Assembly: GCA_036897485.1 (NCBI GenBank)
Contig: JAYMTF010001194.1
Span: 1-25,474 of the forward strand
Source of the DNA: Pelargonium nanum
Lineage: Eukaryota > Streptophyta > Magnoliopsida > Geraniales > Geraniaceae
DNA length: 25,474 bases
Direction of reading: 5' to 3'
Shown: piece after piece, positions 11,591 through 21,011 of the stretch
Numbering within the stretch: position 1 is the stretch's first letter
Layout of the letters: the number at the start of each line of letters is the position of its first letter
Notes under the pieces: model-generated
The model's input: only the letters and a program-made list of their open reading frames with translations
Database searches by the model: none
What the model was told of the DNA's origin: nothing
Made by a program: the position numbers and the translations under genes

Positions 11591-12390
11591 GTGATTCTTA
11601 AGCGGATTTGTCTGGGCTAATAGTTCACCAATCATCGTATACATTGTTAAATGATATCACACATTCACGACAACACTTGGTCATTTGTCTAATAGTACAC
11701 AATTCTTGACCACGCCACCATTGATTTTTACCATAGTGAAGTGACGTTTGACCAGTAACAACTTAAGAACAATCATATTCTAAGGTTATCTAACAACAAG
11801 GTATTAAAAGATGCAGAATAATATAAGGAGAAAAAATGGCAAGGTTAATTTTTTAACTGAACACGGTACATGAGATTCATATAATTATCAAAATGATTAG
11901 TCTCCACTACATCTCCCAACAGCATACTTGTAAATATTCACAAGAGCATACAAGTCAATTAGACATAAAATGGGTGGTGACATTTTGATAAGTATATGAA
12001 ATGAAAACAATTCCAATTCACATACTTTGATTGATTCAAACATTACGAATGAGAATGTCCACCCTAAGATACATGAACTATGGATTAGACAAGAAAACAT
12101 CTACCCATTGTAAAAGAAGATAAATATTAGGCACTATTTATAAACATCGGTCAAACTACTAATTATCCGAGTAATTATTGTAATAACTTGACAAGACTGA
12201 ATCTAGTGAGTATGCAATAGGATACATCACAAATTTGGGTATAACTGTAAACTTCAGAGCTTCATTCCAACAAATAATATTGAAAAAAAAAAAAATCCAC
12301 TGCAATAGTTCAAGTTCCATTTTCACCCTCATCAACCGACAACTTAGTCCATATAAAATAAAATGAGATGAAGTCCTAAATTTAGTCTTC
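11591..12390. other. Non-genic DNA downstream of the KH gene
   Basis: AT-rich sequence with only short ORFs, and no recognisable gene or repeat beyond the copia debris on its left. A poly-A run sits near 12284-12296. Confidence 0.5.
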
Positions 12391-12700
12391 ACAGTAAAGA
12401 CAGGAATCAAAATTTTAAATAAAATGGTAGGGTCTAAATCACAACTCCAAAGACAATTACAGATCCTGAGAACAGAAATATCCAGAAATAAGAAAAGACT
12501 TGCATGGGATTGTTAGGAGCAAGCAGCAAATCACATCATAAAACTAATAGAGAATAGTATAAAGTATCAAGAAAGCAAAAAAATTACACAACTCAGTACA
12601 AAAATCCACTAAGACAACTAGATATTCAATGAAAGCAGTATCTTAAAAACACCCTAAAAATCTAGACCCAATGCAACTACTAAAAATCTACTCACCATGA
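12391..12700 (-). other. 3'UTR of the KH gene with a probable intron
   Basis: Read on the minus strand, the stop TGA (12703-12701) is followed after five bases (TCATG) by a near-perfect donor GTGAGTA at 12695-12689. A good acceptor, pyrimidine-rich then CTCAG/GATC, lies at 12467-12466. Together they predict a 3'UTR intron of about 230 bases and a terminal exon below 12465. This rests on splice consensus only. Confidence 0.45.
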
Positions 12701-15700
12701 TCAACTCTGTGGAGAGGCTTTGGCAACAGTCTGTGAAGCTGGTGCTGCACTACCATCAGCAGCATACACTGGAGGCTGCGAGTAACCACTACCATATGAA
12801 TTGTAAGATGCCGCAGCCGCCTGCCCATAAGCTGGTTGAGAAGCTGGTGCTGCTCCATATGCCGGGGCTCCATATCCAGGCTGTGGTGGTACAGCACCAT
12901 AACTGGATGCTGGGGCTCGCTGGGAGGCAGAATCTGGTTGAGAATAGCCCGACGCAGGAGGCTGGGAATGGGGATACCCAGGCTGAGCAGGAGCTGGCTG
13001 GCCATAGCTTCCAGGGTTGCTGGGAGATTGTTGAGCCTGCCCATAAGCTGGGGGATTTGCAACAGGTTTCTGACCTTGAGGAGCTCCATAAGCCGGTCCA
13101 TATCCAGACTGAGTTGGAGGATTCCCATAACCAGTTTGAGAAGCTGGAGTAATCCCATAACCTGGCTGAGCTGCTGCCCCTTGCGAGGGATAACCAGCAG
13201 CTCCTGGGCTGGGCTGCTGACTAGCACTGTATCCTTGCTGGCCCATTGCAGCAGCAGACTGAGCAGATGGTGGTGCTTGAACAGAATCCCCTTGTGAACC
13301 ATAGGAGGCAGTGTGCCCTTCTTGAGTTGGGTTGGCCGCATTACCATAGCTAGCAGCAGAATTGTAACCTTGTTGGTCATAAGGTGCAGGCTGACCATAC
13401 CCAGATTGAGGAGCCTGATACCCACCATACCCATCTTGTTGATAACCTTGACCCTGCTGACTATAGCCAGAAGCCGGTGGTTGATTGTAATTGTAACCAG
13501 AGTTATCAGCTGAAGGAGCACCAGAGGCTTGCTGTTGCTGAGAAGGGGGCTGCTGGCTGTAGTAATCATAACCACCTCCTGGAGTAGTCTGTTGTGCAGA
13601 CTGGGCATTTGACTGGTCCCAACTGGAGGAATAACTCCCAGAGGTGGGTTGCGGAGGGGATCCTGCATAAGGTTGCTGGGTCATGTTGTACTGGGGTGAT
13701 GGTCCAGGATATGCCCCGGGCTGCACATAACCGTAACCAGATTGTGGAACTGGAGCACCAGGTTGGCCCCAACTTGTAGGCCGCGCCTGGTAACCTTGCT
13801 GTGAATATCCTCCAGACATAGCTGGATTTCTTGATCGATTCTGCAAAAAATTGTTTCCTCAAAAATGAACCCTACACCTTACCAAGCATGCTGGAACATA
13901 CAGGTGTGCAATAGCATACAATATACAAACAAATCGCACAAACTTACAGAAGGCATCTAAAAACCAGCAGCATATAACAACCACAAACATAGTAGATATC
14001 CGAAATTTTGTGTAACAAGTACCAAAACATACATGTCAGTATTAAGATGGGGATTAGACGCCAACATACCGTACTCCTTGTTGGTATTACTGAATTACTC
14101 CAGCGGAAGCCCATCCTCTCCCTACTTGAAGTGAATGGGTACAGAATAACCACAAAACTATACAAGCTTTTACAGAAAAGCAAATAGAGAAATGAACTTG
14201 ATTACCATAGAGGCAACAAGTTCATACAAAAGAATAGCACATGATATCTATCCAAAAAGCGCATTCTGACTAATAAAGCATCAAGTAGAGAGGCATCCTA
14301 CACTATCAAGATATATAAATAACATAGATGTTTTGACTCCCAACTCAATTATGCCTTAATACAAACCCCAAATCATATCTAAGAGCCCAAAGGGAAAGAA
14401 GTATGAACCTTCCACAAGAATTGAGAAATGCTGATCACTATACTTTCTGAATATACTAAAAATGCTTTCATAAAAGCACTTGATTAAGATTGACTTTAGA
14501 ACCATTTCAAAAGAAAATATATACCTATTCCAACTCTTTAAAGAGTAATCCCACACATATACCATCAATTACAACTACCACAAGGTGAGAAGATAGACAT
14601 GAAAAATCATCTTTCAGGTGAAAAGGCAATTATTAATATATATATATATATATAAGTAACTGTACACAAGTACCAATGCAAAATTATAGTAAGAATAAGA
14701 CAGCATTAAAGTCAGATGGTGACAAAAAACTCGAGAAAAAAATGCTCAACTGAAATAAAATGTTATATTTCATATATAAACCAAATCCAGGAATCAAGTA
14801 CAAATAAAGATACAGTAGACTTGATGTCAATGCCAAGTACAAATGGGAAAATCTTGAGATAACATTTCACAGTATTTAGTAAAATAAATTAACAGGATAA
14901 TTACCAAAGATAACAAGTAAATTGATTGAGCAATTGTTTGAAGATTAACTATACACAGAACCAGAGGGCTAAGCATTTTGTAAGTAAAGAGGGGAGAATA
15001 CCCAAAATGGTGAAATGAATTAAATTAAGGAACTCCAATTTCAAAATTTAACCATGAATAGTCCATATAAACAGCTAGAAGAAAAATTGAGACCAACAAG
15101 ATTGTAAGAGGACATTTCTAAAAACAAACAAAGAAAATATCCTATAGGCTATAATTTAATATTAAAAGTAATATGTCAACAAACCCAGCATCTTCAACTT
15201 TCCCTCCACATTAGTAGTACCAAATATCAGAAAATAGGCTCAAGGAACCATACCAGAGCAATGCTGAGGAAACACTAACACAGAAGAACTCCATGTTGGT
15301 GTCACCAATGGTCCAAAATACACTACCCTACAGTAGTCCCCAGTACAAAAACTGGCGATATGTTTACAGAAGTAGCAGGGCTGTAATATCTGATAATCGC
15401 AATAACCTTTTTCTTGGATATGAGATGGCTGTTATACTGGAGATAAGCAACAATCATTCTATAGTTATGCTAGCCAATATAATAACCACTCTTCATAAAA
15501 TATTTATATCACTACCGTTCAGTCTCAAAACTAATTATCCACCAATTAATCAATCAATATTAAGATGGAAACTTAGCTGCAGACTTCGTACAATTATCTA
15601 CTTGACGCGCCAAAATAAGCTGGTAGGTGATACATATATTATACAAGTTACCGTGCTATCCAGATACTAACTTGCATCTAGGAAAATGTATATAAAATCC

Positions 15701-18106
15701 CTATCAAAATACCAAATATTGCAGAAGCCCAGCTCCTCTCTCAAAGTACTCTCAACCAGCCTATCTGTACAAATTGATAAAGTACAAGGAGGAAAAGGCA
15801 AAAAGAAATCGATAACAAAGTATATATAAATCCTCCACGAGAGAAACCTAATAGCCTTTCAAGGAACGAGAATCCATAATAGTCTGGATAAATCTAAGCA
15901 CAATTACAAGTCAACAGATAATTACATGTGTGGCTACAGACTGTTAGCAAAAATGTCAATGGTATATTATATTGTCTACTAATTCCAAGACTAAGAAGAA
16001 GGCAGCGAAGTCTAGGGTATTAGCCCACTAGACACACAATTTAAAAAAAAAAAGGAATCTGCACATAGTGGATGCGACAGGGAAACGTAAAATTTAAATG
16101 AAAAAAGAAATGTCAATAAGAGAAGAGTACAATAATATTGACAAAAAAAAGAGTGATTTGATTACTGTTAACTGTAACAGTCTAGCAGTACAAATCAATA
16201 AAGTAAGAGAAATGGCAAAAAGCAATCAGTAACAAAATACATACTGATGTTGTGCCGTTAAAAAGCAATTAAAGGCACAATGAATATAAACTACATGATT
16301 CTAATATAATAATCAAATTATATATTCAGATCTTAGGAGTCTGAACAGATGCTTTTTTTGTTGGTCATACCATTATACAATTAATCATATCTAATTTGAA
16401 GTCAAGTCAATAAAAACAATGCTAAATCACCCAATACTTAGATTACCCATACAAAAAACTTAGGCATGTAATCCAGCAGAATACTAGGCATGAGAAAAAA
16501 TTGACAAAGCTCAAGCAAAGTATGGTCAAACAATTATAATCAGCGCTAGATCCATAAATTAATAGACAACCAATATACCTCACTGATGACTTCACCAACA
16601 AGTTGTTTTGCAGACTCAATCTGTTCACTGGTGCCTTCTATTTGTACAGTTCGCTCAGTTGATGTATCACCTGGGGGTAGATGCAATGGAATAACCTGAA
16701 GAGAAAGAATAAAAGTAATTATATCATATCAGTACAGAATCCAAAATAACACAGTAGAATGATAAGGTTGAAGACAAACCTGGATACGAGCACCAGTTTG
16801 AGCTTGCATACTTTTGATTGTTTCACCTCCTTTGCCAATGACTAGACCAACCTGCAATCACTTGCAAATATTAGACCATCCAAAACCAATAAAATGAACT
16901 GAGCTTACAAATACTAGAACCTTGTGTACCTTGTTATTTGGAATTCTCATCACAAACTGTTCAGACCCAGCTGATCCAGTTAGCCTTCTACCAACAGAGC
17001 CAGAACCTCCTGTTTCAGCCTGGCCAAGCAATCAACACAAATTTAAGTAAATGACCACATCAGAGAGAGGCCTGTCTACAAAACGAACTTATGTACTCAT
17101 CCTGTCAAGCTATATGGTATCAATTAAAACTCTTAAACAGCACAAACTTAAAATCATAACACCATAAGGAAAAAAAAAACACCTCAGAAAGGACTTCTTT
17201 AATCAAACTCTCAGCCTTAGAAATTTGCTCAGGGTTGCCCATGAGCTCCACCATTCTAGTGGTAGAGCCGGGATCCGAATCTGCATCTCGGGTGACCTGA
17301 ATTTTTGCTCCAGACTGGACTTGAAGATACTTGATGGTCTCTCCACCTTTACCAATAATAACACCAACCCTGCCATTTGGAATATCAATCTTCTTGCTCG
17401 AGCCCTGGAAGCCTCCATAGGAAATGGGTATTGAAGAGGGAGCTGAGTTCGAAATTAGAGGCTTCACCTCTACAATAAGAGAGAATGAAAATTATCAAAC
17501 TAAAAATATAGTACAAAACACAAAATCAAAACAAGCAAAAGAACAAATAACAGATACATAGTAAGCACTATGTAAGAAGATACGTTAACAAATTATGTCA
17601 GTGACATTGAAACAATTTTTGTCATTCATCAAACATAAAAGAGAGATTATAGAACATGATAAAGTCAGATCAACCAGAAACAAACCACGTGCTAAAAAAG
17701 CAAAACCCCTAAGATATGGAAAACGTCAAGGACAAAGAGGTTGAGTTGGTGAGTTACCAGGAGGAGCAGAGCTAAAACCCTTGCTGTCGTTGGAATCGAA
17801 ACCTCCGTTCTCGACGCGAGGGCGCTTGGCGTCGAGGGGGGCGGCGCCGACGGCACCGGCGCTGGCGTTGTTGAAGAGGCGGGCGGCGATCTCCTGGGCG
17901 CGCTGCTTGGCGATCTGGATCTCGTCGGTGGGAGGAGGGACGTTGTTGTAGGAAGGAGGGGCGGAGTCGGGGGAGAGAGGGGCGATGGGGGCGGAGAAAC
18001 CGGTGGCGCGGCGGGGGGGGGGGGGGGGGGGGCGGGTCTGGTCCTCGTACTTGCGCTTGTTGGTGGCGCTGTCCGTGGCGGAGGAGTAGTGAGCTTCTTC
18101 GGCCAT
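12701..18106 (-). CDS. FUBP-like RNA-binding protein, two KH domains, prion-like tail
   Basis: Probable nuclear single-stranded RNA/DNA-binding protein related to animal far-upstream-element binding proteins. Exons (minus): 17758-18106, 17183-17469, 16930-17019, 16780-16851, 16579-16695, 12701-13840, all GT-AG and in frame, 684 aa. The start MAEEAHYSS (ATG 18106-18104) follows the plant pattern. Residues 1-116 are Pro-rich, with RPPPPPPRR from a C20 run and a possible nuclear signal (NKRK). KH1 spans about 141-212 with GxxG loop GKGG at 156-159. KH2 spans about 232-305 with GKGG at 248-251. Residues 306-684 are one exon of Gly, Tyr, Gln, Ser, Pro repeats (GYSQ, SGYGQ, QPGYG), a low-complexity prion-like tail. 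Intron 5 is 2.7 kb. KH family assignment is firm; the specific function is inferred. Confidence 0.93.
13841..16578 (-). other. 2.7-kb intron 5 of the KH gene
   Basis: This separates the KH2 exons from the tail exon. It holds a (TA)9 tract at 14637-14654 and a diverged direct repeat: about 15766-15827 (TACAAATTGATAAAGTA, GGCAAAAAG, ATAACAAAGTA) resembles about 16187-16246. Its longest ORF (15293-15670, plus strand, 125 aa) has no recognisable motif. No RNA gene was identified. Confidence 0.6.
18013..18032. repeat. 20-base G homopolymer inside KH exon 1
   Basis: An unbroken run of 20 G on the plus strand reads as C20 in the mRNA and encodes the six-proline run. The frame is open through it at this length and joins the upstream NKRKYED and downstream RRATGFSAP segments, so the stated length is compatible with a functional gene. 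Such a run is prone to polymerase slippage and to sequencing error. Confidence 0.9.
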
Positions 18107-18198
18107 CGATGCGCTTGTGTGTAGAGAAACCCTAGAGAGCACAGAGAGAGAGAATGGGTGGAGATTAGGAATAAATATCCAAAAGTGAGATGAGATGG

Positions 18199-18206
18199 CT
18201 TTTATA
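18199..18206 (-). promoter_or_regulatory. TATA box of the KH gene
   Basis: On the minus strand CTATAAAAG lies about 95 bases before the ATG, which would put transcription start near 18170 and give a leader of about 60-70 bases with AG repeats (AGAGAGAGA near 18150). Position and sequence fit a plant TATA element. Confidence 0.6.
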
Positions 18207-18239
18207 GCAGCGAGCTGTGTCTGTGACCCTCTTCTTCTT

Positions 18240-20110
18240 TTTTACACTATCATATCATGTGACTTTTTTTTTTTAGTAATTAAACCTATTATTGGTCTCA
18301 AACACATACAATCCACTTAAACAATCTTTTACACCTTAATTATCTTTAAATTTAGCTATATTTCTTTTTTTTATATATAAGCAACGGGACAATCAGGCCT
18401 ATGCGGCCTGTGTTTTTCTGTTAGTTGTTAGTTCTCCCCTTAAGTTCATAAATCAGAAATCCAAAGCACATCAATCGCCTGGCCCAACATGCATTGGTAT
18501 ATCTCTTGATAAATAAAATAGTTATATCCCATGTTGATAATGATTAGTAACCTTGTTAACTCTCACATGTATGAAAATAAAAACTATTTTATTCCTATAT
18601 CAAAAGTAGTAGTAATCAACACATGTATAAGTAGAACAATCAAAGTCATTCTAAATTTCATGTAATATCATTATAAGTGAATACCAACAATATCAACTTT
18701 TTATGCGACCATTGCATTGTGCAGACCTAGCTAAATCTTAGTCGTGGTTGTAACATCTATACTAGATAATGCTCACTCCAAACCATCATAAGCCCAAAAT
18801 CATCAGTGAGCCTAATATGACAACCTCCACATTCGCATGAGAAATTTATATTATGTATGCCCTATATGAAACCAGTTGCACGATCAGTCCTGGCCATTTC
18901 CACAAAGCTCAACCACTGTCAAAAGTCATTTCATCAAATCATCATCATTACATAAGTAGCATATCTGGTTGTACCAAATTAGATTTGGCCACCACACTAC
19001 GAGTCATGACCTCTACGTTGAATTCGCTAAGAATAAAACTATTTGGGCCTTCTCTGGAACTAGCCTACCTTGCCTTTTGAGCCGAGCATCATCGTAGGAA
19101 ATAACAACCTGGATTAAACAGCAACCCAATTGGTTGTCATTCCTTTTCTTCTGTATTCTATTTCACGAACTATGTAGTTTTCTAATGACCAATAAGCTAA
19201 TATTTGTAACTAGTTTTTTGTCGTTACATTGATTCTTGACATTTATAGTCCTTTTGTTATTGTTTGGAAGAATTGTTATAAAGTGGATGAATTCGGATGA
19301 CATTCATGGATGGGGTGTCTTTTAGATGATAAACAAGGAATTGGAATGATCATAGTGGTGGAGGATGTTCTAAGTGGTATAAGGGAGACTTTTATGATAT
19401 TTGTGATGAGGCATGAGGATGAAATGTTGTGTGTTATCCAAAAAATGGAGTAGTGTGTTAGAAATTAAAGAAAATGGTCATGATGGAAAAGGCAAAAGGT
19501 ATATTGAATAAGTTTGGTCAAACGGTCATGAACGATAATATTAGAGGGTGCCTAATAAAGATAATGAGAGGATGCACATTGTATGAGATCTTCTTATCCT
19601 GCCCAAAAAGTTGGCCAAAAGATGTTGGGATTGGTTGCTTAGAAACGTCTTGTAGTTGATGAGCTACACATGATTTGAGATGCTCATGGGGTAGTTTCAC
19701 AAGAGTTCAAGTTCTGAATGTCCTAAATTAAAGATGGTGTACCTTACACCAACTTAGGGAAGTGACAATATATTGCACTTAATTTATTATTAGTTTGAAT
19801 ATATCTTTAGGTTCCTTCCTATTGTGATGCCTACATAGAAAAGTATTACCCTTGAACAATTGCAATTCATTAAAATACACAAGATATGTGTTTATCTACC
19901 ATGTATCTTATGCTGAGGTGAAAGCCTTCAACCAATATGTTTCACTAGTGGTACGAAGGGGGTGAGTGATGTTGTCCATCACCTTTGTCGGAACATGGTT
20001 ATGCTACACTGCTCGATCAATGACTACATGGAGTGTTTAGGGGTTGGAGATTCAAGATTATTATTTTTTGTTTCTTCCAAGCAAATGTGTAGTTTTCCTA
20101 AGGAACCTAA
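18240..20110. other. Long non-genic stretch, probably old transposon debris
   Basis: About 1.9 kb between the KH gene promoter and a possible hAT end. ORFs are short (75 aa or less) and unrecognised on both strands. A short palindromic stem (CAGGCC / GGCCTG, near 18393-18410) is present. I found no conserved protein motif. Confidence 0.5.
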
Positions 20111-20118
20111 CTATATTT

Positions 20119-20585
20119 GCTAGGGTTGTTTAAAACAAACTTGCGACCCGTTCACCCGTAAAGAATCTGCAACCCGCCCCTAATATCAATTCGTCCCCAC
20201 AACCCACACGAACGGATGGGCCAAACCAATCCGCACCGCCTGTGAACGGTGCGGCCCACGACCGAACGAGCCCAACCCGCTCGGCCACTAAAAAAACCCT
20301 AATGTGTCCCCATATATATATTCTCTATTGAACCCTATCCCTCACTCACTTTCAGACTATGCCTCTCTCTCTCTTCTCTTACCTTTGTCACTTCGCCTCC
20401 CCTCCCAATCCCAAATCTCAATCCACATTCAAATCTTCCATCTCATTTCTCTCTCCCAAAATCAACTCTCTCCTCTCTAGATCTCCTAACCCTATCTTCT
20501 TTGATCTCTTTCTCAAACCGCTTTATCTATCTCTCATCTTCGTCTTCCTTCTCTCTCCTAACCCTATCTACAAAAAACGGCTTTA
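20119..20585 (+). mobile_element. Possible hAT-type element end or promoter fragment
   Basis: The stretch begins CTAGGGTTGTTTAAAAC, then carries a cluster of CCCG/CCCAC motifs (20147-20285) much richer in GC than its flanks, with a small stem CCGCACC / GGTGCGG at about 20231-20254. A TATA-like CATATATATATT follows at about 20310, then a CT-rich leader and an open frame from ATG 20359 to 20585 (75 aa, Ser/Pro/Leu/Phe-rich, no known domain). GC-rich subterminal motif clusters followed by a promoter are typical of hAT transposons. The opposite terminus and target duplication were not found, so this is tentative. A solitary promoter fragment is the alternative. Confidence 0.3.
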
Positions 20586-21011
20586 AGTTTATAGTAGAGT
20601 TACCAAACAAGCACTAGCCTATGTTCTTGTGGGGAACATTGCCATCACATAAATTCTTGTGATGTATGTGAGAATGGGATACCAGCAATTCACATTCAAA
20701 CCATGTTTCAACACACTAAAATCTTATTCATACAAAAAAGAATGAAGAAAGGAACAACAATACACAGCTTTTATCCACTGCACACAAAATATTTGATAGA
20801 AGGGAAGTTCATGATTTTTCAATCTCATACAAAATAGTTTTACAGAAACAGAGACCACCTCAAATGGACAAGAGAACAGCTTTCCAAGAATTTGTATTTG
20901 AAATATCTAAATCAAACTATCCTTTTACACGGCCTCCAGCCAGGAAATTACACTACCAGACTTGGGAGTTTTTATTTAATAAAAGTGCAAGCCAAGAACA
21001 ACACAAGAACA
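20586..21011 (-). other. 3' flank of PSST gene
   Basis: Downstream of the PSST stop on the minus strand. It should hold the 3'UTR; TTTATT on the plus strand (an AATAAA on the minus strand) occurs near 20970. The small ORFs here are not supported as genes. Confidence 0.5.

Noticed and set aside
12697..13297. Plus-strand ORFs of 151 and 153 aa
   Set aside because: They are antisense shadows of the same low-complexity exon, kept open by its biased codons.
12688..13668. 326-aa minus-strand ORF overlapping the KH tail in another frame
   Set aside because: It is a frame shadow of the repetitive tail exon; its Leu/Met/His-rich composition comes from the out-of-frame repeats, and the KH frame continues the splice-joined protein.
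15293..15670. 125-aa plus-strand ORF in KH intron 5
   Set aside because: No recognisable domain, AT-rich codons and intronic position on the opposite strand; most likely chance.
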